Source: Desulfobacteraceae bacterium
Lineage (GTDB): Bacteria > Desulfobacterota > Desulfobacteria > Desulfobacterales > JAABTS01
Assembly: GCA_011389735.1 (NCBI GenBank)
Contig: JAABTS010000004.1
Span: forward strand, 1-64,000
Direction of reading: 5' to 3'
Length of the DNA stretch: 64,000 nucleotides
Part shown: positions 17,354 to 25,051 of the stretch, piece after piece
Numbering within the stretch: position 1 is the first letter of the stretch
How the letters are laid out: each line of letters begins with the position of its first letter
Notes under the pieces: model-generated
Told to the model about the DNA's origin: nothing
Database searches by the model: none
What the model saw: the letters and a program-made list of their open reading frames with translations, nothing else
Translations under genes and position numbers: made by a program

Positions 17354-17494
17354 TTACAAGCAGGCGGCGGGGATAAACCGCCCGAACGCCTGATTATTGT
17401 TTTTCGGTTTTATAGCCCATGGGCAATTTTTTGAAACGGCCGCCGCGCCGGTGAGCGCCGTAACTTTCAAGAAGTTTCGCCTGTTTATCCCCAT
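17354..17494 (-). pseudogene. Tat signal-peptide remnant of a lost exported protein
   Basis: A 46-codon frame begins right after a strong GGAGGT site and reads MGINRRNFLKVTALTGAAAV, a textbook twin-arginine signal (RRNFLK then a moderately hydrophobic core). The next residues (KNCPWAIKPKNNN) are not a mature domain, and the frame stops 40 bases before the activator gene. A one-base shift at the A run near 17431 gives only another short tail. Such signals usually front iron-sulfur or molybdopterin oxidoreductase subunits. It is therefore probably the start of a truncated gene in this operon. A functional micro-peptide is less likely. Confidence 0.6.
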
Positions 17495-17608
17495 ATGACC
17501 TCCTGTTCCCATAGGTAAAAAATTAATGGCCGGCCGTAATCTCCGCTTGCCACAAAATATCGGACACAATATCCATCCAGGGTTCGTGAAATGAAGCCTG
17601 TTTGATTT

Positions 17609-17848
17609 TCAAGCGCCCTGCGTGGTCTTTCTGATTACGATTCGAAATCTTCCTTCCCAGGGCGGTTCAAACGCTTCGGAAATCAATTCATAATCCGCCG
17701 CCGGCAAAATGATTTTCAAATCCTCGTATACATCGATTTCATCACCAATGATCTCCATCTCATCGCCGGCGTCCATTTTGGCGAAACGGTTGACCACCTC
17801 CAGCATGGAAAACGGTGTCAGCGTATTTCTTAAATCAAATGAATGCAT
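17609..17848 (-). CDS. TusA/SirA-like protein without the catalytic cysteine
   Basis: The 79-residue protein matches the small TusA fold: strand HSFDLRNTLTPFSMLEVVNR, then AKMDAGDEMEIIGD and a C-terminal E-P-P-W-E-G-R-F-R-I-V-I-R-K strand. TusA proteins carry sulfur as a persulfide on the Cys of the C-P-x-P motif after D-L-R-G. Here that position reads LTPFS, with Thr in place of Cys, and the protein contains no cysteine. Sulfur transfer is therefore unlikely; a structural, RNA or cofactor-binding role is possible. An ATG at 17908 would add 20 residues derived from a RepA end; AAAGGGG supports 17848. It lies between DUF1638 and the Tat remnant in one operon. Confidence 0.72.
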   Translation of the reverse strand: MHSFDLRNTLTPFSMLEVVNRFAKMDAGDEMEIIGDEIDVYEDLKIILPAADYELISEAFEPPWEGRFRIVIRKTTQGA

Positions 17849-17882
17849 CTGTTGTTTCCGTTTCCCCTTTAATTGTATGCTT

Positions 17883-17928
17883 CCCGGCCCGCCGGCTCGT
17901 AAAACCAAATTTCTAAAAACCCTGTAAT
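17883..17928 (-). repeat. RepA half element overlapping the DUF1638 gene end
   Basis: CCCGGCCCGCCGGCTCG, then AAACCAAATTTCTAAAAACC, matches the RepA right half. The TAG stop of the DUF1638 gene (17913-17915) falls inside this end. Confidence 0.6.
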
Positions 17929-18569
17929 TGTATCGCCTGATCCGTCAACAGCGATTTGAAACGGTCCAGGGTTATCGGATACGGTTGAATCGGAATTCCC
18001 ATCCAGTCGGAATATTCGAGGAATTCCTCCGGTTTTTCAGCCATGCATTGATCCACATATCCGATTCCGTCCAGAACAACTGCGCCGCCGGTGTGACGGG
18101 GGAAATTCTCATTGGCGATTCCTTTGTCCCATCCTTTGAATACGTCCTCCCGAAATTCGATCCAGCCGGGCGTCATCCACCAGACCTTTTCGCCTCCGGC
18201 CACTTCCATGCCGATTTTTTCCCGTTCCGCCTCATCGGCGAGCATATCCATACAATGCGTGGCCTGAATCCGGCACACCCCGGGCCCCTCTTCCTCGATG
18301 ATGTTTTGCATGACTCGAGTGGGTTCATTCACATTGACATAACAGTATTTCCCGCCATACACGACAATGACTTTGCCGGTTTTTTCCTTCGCTTTACGGA
18401 TACTCTTTACAAGCCTCCGCTCCAGTTCAGGGATGTCCTGATGAAGTCCCGGTTTTGTGTAAAATATGCTGTGCGCGTCCAAAAAGCCTTCCTTTTTCAA
18501 ATAATTCAGCTCAAGACTCATTGTCCCGCAGGCAACGATAGCGATGTCCGAAAACGTTACAGTGTCCAT
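17913..18569 (-). CDS. DUF1638 protein
   Basis: The 218-residue protein has the DUF1638 pattern: IAIVACGTMSLELNYLKKE at the start, a central VIVVYGGKYCYVN and QATHCMDMLADEAER, then WWMTPGWIEFREDVFKGWD and VVLDGIGY. Conserved Cys and His residues suggest a metal or cofactor site. The biochemical function is unknown. In anaerobes the family is known near corrinoid methyltransferase genes, which fits the activator gene further down this operon. AAGGAGG is well placed before the ATG. It is the first gene behind the sigma-54 promoter at 18681-18696. Its last residues and stop lie in a RepA end, so the native C-terminus may be slightly altered. Confidence 0.85.
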   Translation of the reverse strand: MDTVTFSDIAIVACGTMSLELNYLKKEGFLDAHSIFYTKPGLHQDIPELERRLVKSIRKAKEKTGKVIVVYGGKYCYVNVNEPTRVMQNIIEEEGPGVCRIQATHCMDMLADEAEREKIGMEVAGGEKVWWMTPGWIEFREDVFKGWDKGIANENFPRHTGGAVVLDGIGYVDQCMAEKPEEFLEYSDWMGIPIQPYPITLDRFKSLLTDQAIQLQGF

Positions 18570-18680
18570 GTGAATTCCTCCTTGAAATCCCGATACGAAT
18601 GAATTGCGCTGCAGGCCGGATTCAAATTCTTCCCGGCGATTTGAAACGCGCCCCGGTTCAGCTCATAACGCTTCATGAAA

Positions 18681-18696
18681 AGCAAGATCGGCGCCG
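18681..18696 (-). promoter_or_regulatory. Sigma-54 promoter (-24/-12) for the DUF1638 operon
   Basis: On the minus strand the sequence CGGCGCCGATCTTGCT matches the consensus TGGCACG-N4-TTGCW: GG and GC are exactly 10 bases apart, with TTGC intact. It would start a leader of about 100 bases before the DUF1638 gene. The next gene, divergent, encodes a sigma-54 activator. Confidence 0.65.
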
Positions 18697-18827
18697 ATTT
18701 GAAACGGAAATTTTTGTTTCAAGGTTGGTAAAACGAAATATCTTATTTTAACAGATATTTAATATGGCCAGGAAATGCAAATGGATAAAAAAAGATAGAG
18801 GAAAGTATTTCCACATTGTGTTTTACA

Positions 18828-18876
18828 TGTTCAAATGTTAATTTGATGAACACATCATATGTTTATTTTTTGAACA
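18828..18876. promoter_or_regulatory. Paired inverted repeats, candidate activator binding sites
   Basis: Two sites with TGTTCA/TGAACA-type arms: 18828-18852 (exact arms, 13-base spacer) and 18860-18876 (TGTTTA/TGAACA). Their centres are about 28 bases apart. They lie about 145 bp upstream of the sigma-54 promoter, as expected for an enhancer, and just before the regulator's own start, so autoregulation is also possible. Confidence 0.5.
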
Positions 18877-18889
18877 CAAAGGGAGAAGA

Positions 18890-20305
18890 ATGGATCATCA
18901 TAACCTTAACACCTACTGGAAAACGGTTGTGGATACAATCCAGGACGGCGTCATGATCGTTAACCCTCAAGGCGCGATTATTTCGGTCAATCGTGGTTTT
19001 GAGGAAATCACCGGTTATAAGCGCGGGGAAGTTTTGGGTAAATCCTGTTCAATTTTGAAATGCAATTCCTGTGAGTTTGTTCGGAATGCGTCGGAATGTC
19101 ATTATTGCGTTATGTTCAAGCAGGGAACGCTCAACAAACAGCAATGTGTTGTAACTCACAGGGACGGCCGCGCGGTACACATCGTGAAAAATGCATCTGT
19201 ATTGAAAAACGACGACGGTGAAATTTTCGGCGCCGTGGAGACCATGACCGATGTTACGGATCTGGTCGAGAAGGAGACCCAGATTAAAATCTACCGGCAA
19301 GAATTGGGAGCCGAAGATCGATTTTACGGGATGATCGGCGTGTCGGAGAAAATGCGGCGGGTGTTTGAACTGATATCCAATGCGTCCCGGTCTGAAGCGC
19401 CGGTGATTATTTACGGGGAAAGCGGTACGGGCAAGGAACTCGTGGCCCGGGCGATTCATGAAATCAGCCTGCGGAAAAAAGGGCCGTATATTAAGGTGAA
19501 TTGCGCCGCTTTAAACGAATCACTTCTGGAAAGCGAGCTTTTCGGGCATGTCAAGGGTGCGTTTACTGGAGCGCACCGGGATCGAGAAGGCCGTTTTCAG
19601 TCCGCCCACGAAGGAGACATTTTTTTGGATGAAATCGGCGATCTGCCGATATCGACTCAGGTGAAACTGCTTCGGGTTCTGGAAGACAAAGTTGTGGAAC
19701 GGGTGGGAGACAATACGCCGATTCGTGTGGATGCGCGTATTATTTCCGCCACCAACCGTAACCTCCCGGAATTGATCGACCAGGGCCGGTACCGGGAGGA
19801 TTTTTTCTACCGCATCAATGTCATCCCGATCCAGGCGCCGCCGCTCAGGGAAAGGACAGAAGACATTCCCGTCCTGATCCGGTCGTTCTTTAACCGGACG
19901 CGGCTTTCCAGCGGGCGAAGCCAAATTGAAAGTATTTCCAACGAAGCTCTGGAAATCCTGACCCATTATCACTGGCCGGGGAATATCCGGGAACTGAAAA
20001 GCGCATTTGAATTCGCTTTCGTAGCCTGCCGTGGGAACACGATCACGCCTGAACATTTGCCTTTCAATATCACGACAGGCGACAAACCCCTCAGACGGGA
20101 CATCGCCATATCCAGGAATCTGGATGAAATCAAAAAGCAACGGCTAATCCAGGCTATGGAATCGACCGGCGGCAATCAATCCCGGGCTGCCCGACAACTT
20201 GGCCTTTCACGAACCAGCGTGTGGAATCAAATGAAACGTTTCAATTTGAATGCCGGGCAATTCAAACCAAAACCGGATACCGGAGGCGGAATGATCCGGA
20301 ATTAA
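18890..20305 (+). CDS. PAS-containing sigma-54-dependent transcriptional activator
   Basis: The 471-residue regulator has a PAS domain (about 10-125), a AAA+ sigma-54 interaction domain (about 145-370) and a Fis-type helix-turn-helix (about 420-455, NQSRAARQLGLSRTSVWNQM). The AAA+ domain has Walker A GESGTGKE near 183, the sigma-54 contact loop GAFTGA near 224, and Walker B IFLDEIGD. The PAS has six cysteines in a short span (CSILKCNSCEFV, then ECHYC), which may bind a metal or iron-sulfur cluster and sense redox state. There is no receiver domain. It is divergent from the DUF1638 operon, whose promoter region has a matching -24/-12 site. AAGGGAG precedes the ATG. Confidence 0.92.
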   Translation: MDHHNLNTYWKTVVDTIQDGVMIVNPQGAIISVNRGFEEITGYKRGEVLGKSCSILKCNSCEFVRNASECHYCVMFKQGTLNKQQCVVTHRDGRAVHIVKNASVLKNDDGEIFGAVETMTDVTDLVEKETQIKIYRQELGAEDRFYGMIGVSEKMRRVFELISNASRSEAPVIIYGESGTGKELVARAIHEISLRKKGPYIKVNCAALNESLLESELFGHVKGAFTGAHRDREGRFQSAHEGDIFLDEIGDLPISTQVKLLRVLEDKVVERVGDNTPIRVDARIISATNRNLPELIDQGRYREDFFYRINVIPIQAPPLRERTEDIPVLIRSFFNRTRLSSGRSQIESISNEALEILTHYHWPGNIRELKSAFEFAFVACRGNTITPEHLPFNITTGDKPLRRDIAISRNLDEIKKQRLIQAMESTGGNQSRAARQLGLSRTSVWNQMKRFNLNAGQFKPKPDTGGGMIRN

Positions 20306-20763
20306 AATTCCTTTGCAGCTTCCTTGAATGATTTTTGCAATGAATTATAGCTCTTTAAAAAACCACTTTTCACATCTTCCCAGGCTTTGGCGGAACTATG
20401 CCGGATACCGCCATACCATTCGGCCAGTTCATTACGCTGCTTGCGAATTTTTTTTAACGTTTTTGTTGCATTTTTTCGTGCGGCTTCGTCCATTTCGCTC
20501 CATTTCCGGTCGATTCGGCTTTCCAGCCGCTCGATATTCGCATCCAGTTCTTCGATCACCGCTTTTACATCTTTCACGGTTTCCCGGCGCTGTTCAGCGG
20601 AATATTTTTTTATGGCCTCAAGAGCCTCCTTTGTTTCCTGCTTGACTTCTTCGAAATTAGTATTCCGTTGGTCCGCGAAAACAGACGCTCCAATAAAGAA
20701 AAGAATCAGCGATACAATGGCCGCTGGAACGATAAAAAAACGATGTTGCGAATCAAAAGTCAT
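20302..20763 (-). CDS. Coiled-coil protein with N-terminal signal or anchor
   Basis: The 153-residue protein has a hydrophobic segment at about residues 11-28 (PAAIVSLILFFIGASVFA), followed by one long charged helix region rich in Glu, Lys and Arg (VKQETKEALEAIKKYSAEQ, IERLESRIDRKWSEMDE). This is probably a periplasmic or membrane-anchored coiled coil. No family was recognised with confidence; it is loosely like small stress-induced coiled-coil proteins. AAAGGAG is placed correctly for ATG 20763; the frame open further upstream runs into repeat DNA. It ends convergent with the sigma-54 regulator, the two frames overlapping by 4 bases at 20302-20305. Confidence 0.72.
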   Translation of the reverse strand: MTFDSQHRFFIVPAAIVSLILFFIGASVFADQRNTNFEEVKQETKEALEAIKKYSAEQRRETVKDVKAVIEELDANIERLESRIDRKWSEMDEAARKNATKTLKKIRKQRNELAEWYGGIRHSSAKAWEDVKSGFLKSYNSLQKSFKEAAKEF

Positions 20764-20773
20764 GTTGTCTCCT

Positions 20774-20873
20774 TTCTGAAATCTTAATGTTGAATGTGAG
20801 TCCCCCCATTTAGCAATCGACACAAAATGCAACGATCCCGGGCCGGCAACCTGTTGAGATTTAATTTTCAGAG
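20774..20873 (-). repeat. Partial RepA with heptamer tract
   Basis: AATGTTGAATGTGAG and CCCCCCATTTAGC, then the RepA end GGGCCGGCAACCTG and TTAATTTTCAG. The opposite end was not found. Confidence 0.5.
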
Positions 20874-20894
20874 GACAATATCCATATTTTTTAA

Positions 20895-21018
20895 GGGCCT
20901 GGTTCTATCTTCGGCCATTTTCATTTATCGGGATCGGGTTCGAAACTGAATCCTTCGATAACGATCCCGATCCCGATCCCGATCCCGATCCCGATTTGGA
21001 TTCAAAAACTTCAAGCCC
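20895..21018. mobile_element. Degenerate RepC with GGGATC/GATCCC tracts
   Basis: The left end GGGCCTGGTTCTATCTTCGG is typical. The interior has GGGATCGGG, then ATCCTTCGATAACGATCCCG and several GATCCC repeats. The right end is degraded (TTCAAGCCC) and no target duplication is visible. Confidence 0.5.
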
Positions 21019-21042
21019 AATCACTAAACTGATGGCTGAAGT

Positions 21043-21274
21043 TATAGCTTTTCAGATAATTAATTTCATTTCGTTGTCGGCCCGGGGATATACGAATTTT
21101 ATTATGTTGGATGTTGGATGTTGAATGTTGGATGTGAGTCCCCCCATTTAGCATTTAACATTTAGCATTCAACATAAATAATTTAGCATTCAACATAAAT
21201 AATTTAGCATTGAACACATAATTCAACAATCCAGCGCCCGCCGCCTTATGAAATTTAATTCCTGAAAAGCTATA
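21043..21274 (+). repeat. RepA element with heptamer expansion
   Basis: Left end TATAGCTTTTCAGATAATT, core GTTGTCGGCCCGGGGATAT, then TTGGATG/TTGAATG heptamers and AATAATTTAGCATTCAACAT tracts. Right end GCCTTATGAAATTTAATTCC and AAAAGCTATAG. Confidence 0.8.
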
Positions 21275-21309
21275 GAACCAATACCTTTTTTAATCCTATC
21301 AATCCGATA

Positions 21310-21813
21310 TTAATTGGTCCGGGAAGTGTTGATTTCTTCAAACGCCGCCTGGATCGCCTTTTCATCTTCATGGCTGAGAGATGTTTGAATAACTTTGCCT
21401 TTATACCGGCTCAGTTCTTCGAGGACTTTATCCGTAGGCGCTTTTCGCACCAGGATAAACAAGGCGGATGTCCCGGGCTGAAGCGTTTCGGACAATTCTT
21501 TCATGAACCGGTCGTCTATGCCGACGTCGGACAGAGTTCCGGCTACGGCTCCGGCCGCGGCTCCGGCCGCTGCGCCTACTAAAGGACTCATGAAAATAAG
21601 TCCGATCAATGTTCCCCAGAATGTTCCGGCGATTGTTCCCTGAGCGGTAAGGTGATGCATTTGATTGAGCTTCACCTTGCCGTCCTCATTTTTTACGGCT
21701 ACAACCGCATCCTCCAAATCCACCATATATGTACGTTGCATCTGAATCAGTTCCACTTTTACCATTTCAGCCTCGTTCGGATCGTCAAATCCGATTACGA
21801 TCAAATCACTCAT
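21310..21813 (-). CDS. DUF1269 membrane-associated protein
   Basis: The 167-residue protein fits DUF1269. Residues 1-60 are a small domain (LIVIGFDDPNEAEMVKVEL, then MVDLEDAVVAVKNEDGKVKLNQ). A glycine- and alanine-rich hydrophobic hairpin follows (LIGLIFMSPLVGAAAGAAAG), and a C-terminal lobe has FMKELSETLQPGTSALFILV. The family is predicted to be membrane-associated and is often found with stress genes; its function is unknown. GGAAAAA lies before the ATG. The gene stands alone between repeat regions. Confidence 0.85.
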   Translation of the reverse strand: MSDLIVIGFDDPNEAEMVKVELIQMQRTYMVDLEDAVVAVKNEDGKVKLNQMHHLTAQGTIAGTFWGTLIGLIFMSPLVGAAAGAAAGAVAGTLSDVGIDDRFMKELSETLQPGTSALFILVRKAPTDKVLEELSRYKGKVIQTSLSHEDEKAIQAAFEEINTSRTN

Positions 21814-22033
21814 TGAATTTTTCCTTTCTTTGTTTGTCGATGATTCGAAACCCTATCGCCGTCGCAGTTTTTTTCATATACGCATTTCCCAGTATATGGT
21901 TCAGGGGATATATGTATTCCCCGGCGTTTAACCGTTTTTACGTTTTAATCGATCGCGGTTATCCTTGGCGGCTGAGTCATGGTTGACTAATATCGGCGAT
22001 TATGACAGATATGGCTTTTCAGGTAATCAGTGC

Positions 22034-22140
22034 TTGAACGAAAAACCGCAAAGTATGGCTCTGATCGGGTTTATAACTGGTCTGGTCAAGCTTTTGTGTC
22101 GCAGGCGTAAGAGCTTTCCGGCGTGGAAACGCCGGACGGC
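22034..22140 (+). repeat. RepB half element and adjacent hairpin
   Basis: TTGAACGAAAAACCGCAAAG and GGCTCTGATCGGGTTT are a RepB left half. Downstream, CCGGCG (22118-22123) and CGCCGG (22130-22135) form a compact hairpin. The remaining gap (21814-22033) holds no gene. Confidence 0.5.
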
Positions 22141-22175
22141 GTAAATAAGACTGAAACCGATTATGGAGATTTAAA

Positions 22176-23549
22176 ATGCAAAATGCAATGGACACCGTTC
22201 AAAAACAACGTGAATTTTTTTTGACCCATACGACAAAAGACGTATCGTTTAGAAAAAGGAATCTTGAAAAGCTGTTGGATGGTGTTACAAGGTATGAATC
22301 TAAAATTTTTGACGCGCTCCATGCGGATCTTCACAAGCACAAGTTTGAGGCGTATGGAACCGAAATCGGGATGGTTCGCGAGGAGCTGAAGTATCAAATC
22401 AAGCACATCGGAAAATTCGCCCGTCCAAAGCGGGTAATGACAGACCTGCTTAATTTCCCCGGTTCCGGCCGGATATACCCTCAGCCGTATGGCGTGGTGT
22501 TGATTATTGCGCCCTGGAATTACCCTTTCCAGCTCCTTATGAATCCACTTATCGGGGCCGTAGCCGCCGGAAATTGCGCCGTTTTGAAACCCGCCGGGTA
22601 TTCCGGGCGCACAAGCGCGGTTATTCAAGAATTGATCAGAGAATGCTTTGATGACAAATATATCGCTGTATTCACCGGCGGCCGGGAAGTGAACCAAATG
22701 CTTCTTGAAGAGCGGTATGACGCTGTTTTTTTTACCGGCTCCCCGTCGTTAGGAAAAATCGTGATGGAAAAAGCCGCCCGCCATGTAACTCCGGTGATCC
22801 TTGAACTGGGCGGCAAAAGCCCTTGTATTGTCGATTACGACGCCGATATCGACGTTTCCGCGCGACGAATCGTATTCGGCAAATTTCTTAACGCAGGCCA
22901 GACATGTATCGCTCCCGACTATTGTTTTGCTCATAAAACGATCAAAACCGAATTGCTGGAAAAAATGAAGGCGTATATCAAGGAGTTCTATTCCGATGAT
23001 CCAGGGAGCAGCGAACATTACGGACGAATCATCAATGCGCGGCGTTTTGAAACCCTTTCCGATCTGATGAAATGTGGGACGGTTTATACCGGAGGCGGAA
23101 AGGACGCACGGTCGCTGTACATAGAACCCACTATTCTGACGAACATCGCGCCTGAAGATCGGATCATGCAAGAGGAAATTTTCGGACCGATTCTTCCTGT
23201 AATGGAATTTGAACAGCTCGACGACGTGATAAAATTTATCAACGAACGCGAACGACCTCTGGCGCTCTATTATTTCTCCAAAAGCAGAGGCAGGCGGGAT
23301 AAGGTCATCGATCAAACGACGGCAGGCGGCGGTTGTATCAACGACACCATGATGCATCTGAGCAACCCGTCGCTTCCATTCGGCGGCGTCGGGCTCAGCG
23401 GCATGGGCAGGTATCACGGCAAATACAGTTTCGAAGCCTTCAGCCATTATCGTTCGGTGCTTATAAAACCGTTTTACGGTGATAACCCGATCAGGTACGC
23501 TCCCTATCGCGATTCATGGTTGGCCGTTTTGAAAAAAATTTTCGGTTGA
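22176..23549 (+). CDS. NAD(P)-dependent aldehyde dehydrogenase
   Basis: The 457-residue enzyme belongs to the class 3-like ALDH group that oxidises medium or long-chain and aromatic aldehydes to acids. Visible motifs: APWNYPFQLLMNPLIGAVAAGN near 110, FFTGSPSLGKIVMEKAA near 187, the general base in LELGGKSPCIVD near 210, the catalytic cysteine in AGQTCIAPDY near 245, and EEIFGPILPVM near 333. The C-terminus is longer than that of soluble relatives and hydrophobic-aromatic (SVLIKPFYGDNPIRYAPYRD), possibly for membrane association. TGGAG lies 7-8 bases before the ATG. No neighbour suggests a specific substrate. Confidence 0.93.
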   Translation: MQNAMDTVQKQREFFLTHTTKDVSFRKRNLEKLLDGVTRYESKIFDALHADLHKHKFEAYGTEIGMVREELKYQIKHIGKFARPKRVMTDLLNFPGSGRIYPQPYGVVLIIAPWNYPFQLLMNPLIGAVAAGNCAVLKPAGYSGRTSAVIQELIRECFDDKYIAVFTGGREVNQMLLEERYDAVFFTGSPSLGKIVMEKAARHVTPVILELGGKSPCIVDYDADIDVSARRIVFGKFLNAGQTCIAPDYCFAHKTIKTELLEKMKAYIKEFYSDDPGSSEHYGRIINARRFETLSDLMKCGTVYTGGGKDARSLYIEPTILTNIAPEDRIMQEEIFGPILPVMEFEQLDDVIKFINERERPLALYYFSKSRGRRDKVIDQTTAGGGCINDTMMHLSNPSLPFGGVGLSGMGRYHGKYSFEAFSHYRSVLIKPFYGDNPIRYAPYRDSWLAVLKKIFG

Positions 23550-23634
23550 AGCCGACGGATTGTTCGGTGTGAATCGTTGAAGGGGATGGTTTCCCGGAAT
23601 TTTTTTTAGATGCTATTATAACGGTAAATCCGGT

Positions 23635-24564
23635 TTATTCGTATATGACCTGATTGCCGCCCGCTTTTTTGGCGCTTTCGACCAGGGCGAGGGTTTTCAA
23701 TATCAGTTCGGCTACTTCTTCGTCGCAATGGCTGCCGATCCCACCGGATACGGTGATTTCCAATTCTTTGGGATAACGGTTGCTCCGTTCGATCATGGTT
23801 TTGATCCGTTGAGCTGTGATCATCGCATTGCGGCCTTTCGTGTTCGGCATGATCGCCAGAAACGTTTCCGTATTGTATCTGCCGATGATATCGACTTCTC
23901 TGAGTTCCTTTATAATGGTGTTCGCTGTTTTGGCGACAACTTCATCGCTGATTTCGTGGCCGTAGAGGTCCGTGATGGTTTTTAGGTGGTCAACCTCGAA
24001 GAGAATAATGGACAGATCTTTTGCATACCGGGATGCTTCGGCGATTTCTTCGGTCAGACGTTCGATAATATAATTCCGGCTGAAAAGTTCGGTCAGGGGA
24101 TCGATTATCGAAACCCGTTCCAGTTCTTTTGACAGAATATTCTTTTCGCGTATCAGTTTCAGAAAATTGAGGTGATTGGCGAGTTTGGCCGAAAGTTCCG
24201 AAAATACGGCGGGTTTCATTATGTAATCAGCGGCTCCGTTTTTGAAAAGGGTTTCAATCGTATCGGCGTCGAATTCCGGTATCATAAAGAGAACCGGAAT
24301 ATTCTTCGACCCCGCTATGGATTTGAAACGTTCGCATAGATTGACGCCTTCCAGGCCGGAAATGTTCATATCGGAGATGATTAGATCCGGAACGGCGTTA
24401 TCCATTGCCGCGACCAGCTCATTCCCATTCCCGGCGAACGCAACCAGGTAGTTGTTTTTTTTAAGGATATTGCTTAACTGGCGCAGGTTCGCCGGATCTC
24501 CGTCCACAATTAGAACAAGTGGTGGATCGGGTGTTTCGCTTTCGTAACAATTCATTGTAACCAT
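23635..24564 (-). CDS. Response regulator with degenerate GGDEF domain
   Basis: The 309-residue protein joins a CheY-like receiver (about 14-130; LVLIVDGDPANLRQL, phosphoacceptor Asp in LIISDMNISGLEG, Lys in YIMKPA) to a GGDEF-family domain (about 155-309). The latter keeps the fold markers (DPLTELFSRNYIIERL, LSIILFEVDHLKTITDLYGHE, VSGGIGS). At the catalytic loop it has RYNTETF instead of G-G-(D/E)-E-F. It is therefore probably not an active diguanylate cyclase, though it might bind nucleotide or an effector. ATG 24564 or 24555 could be the start. No cognate kinase is adjacent. Confidence 0.85.
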   Translation of the reverse strand: MVTMNCYESETPDPPLVLIVDGDPANLRQLSNILKKNNYLVAFAGNGNELVAAMDNAVPDLIISDMNISGLEGVNLCERFKSIAGSKNIPVLFMIPEFDADTIETLFKNGAADYIMKPAVFSELSAKLANHLNFLKLIREKNILSKELERVSIIDPLTELFSRNYIIERLTEEIAEASRYAKDLSIILFEVDHLKTITDLYGHEISDEVVAKTANTIIKELREVDIIGRYNTETFLAIMPNTKGRNAMITAQRIKTMIERSNRYPKELEITVSGGIGSHCDEEVAELILKTLALVESAKKAGGNQVIYE

Positions 24565-24820
24565 TCTTCCGCCTTTTAACGTGTTTATATACGGATTTGA
24601 TCGTCAGTACAATAATTTCATATATATTCCATTTTTTCAAGAATGAAATCAATGGGGGAAATCGGTAAATGATCGAATCGGTTGTTGAAAAAATGGCGGG
24701 TCTTATCTGATTTTTAATGAATCCCGTGTGTTAAGGTGGGAAATAATAATAATGGTTGACTCTGATTGAAAGAACGACTAATTTGAGAGGGGAGTTCCGG
24801 GGAACGTTCACGTAATGATC
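24565..24820. other. Intergenic region without a recognised gene
   Basis: This AT-rich stretch has no long frame, repeat family or RNA gene that could be recognised. It probably holds the promoter of the minus-strand response regulator. Confidence 0.4.
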
Positions 24821-24987
24821 GGGATTGATTCTAACTTCGGCCATTTTCATTTATCGGTATCAGTATCGCTATCGCTATCGGGATCGGGATCGGGATCGGG
24901 ATCGAGATCGGGATCGGAATCGACCTTGAATCCTCCGATCCCGATCCCGATTTGGATGCTTCGATTGGCCGAAGATAGAACCAGGCC
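24821..24987. mobile_element. RepC element with GATCGG satellite, duplication TAATGATC
   Basis: The left end GGGATTGATTCTAACTTCGG and right end CCGAAGATAGAACCAGGCC are inverted. TAATGATC flanks at 24813-24820 and 24988-24995 (GTAATGATC can be aligned as nine bases). The interior is almost entirely hexamer repeats (TATCGC, then GGGATC, then GATCCC). Confidence 0.78.
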
Positions 24988-25051
24988 GTAATGATCCGGC
25001 GCGAGGTGGTTCCAGGAGCAATACCTGAAAAGGAAATCGATAGGTGATCGG

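Noticed and set aside
16222-17376. Long open frame of 384 codons on the plus strand
   Set aside because: It lies antisense to the DUF4445/2Fe-2S gene, which has clear motifs. The translated product has no recognisable pattern and is a codon-bias shadow.
18764-18779. Possible plus-strand sigma-54 promoter (TGGCCAGGAAATGCA) for the regulator gene
   Set aside because: GG and GC are nine instead of ten bases apart, and sigma-54 promoters rarely tolerate this.
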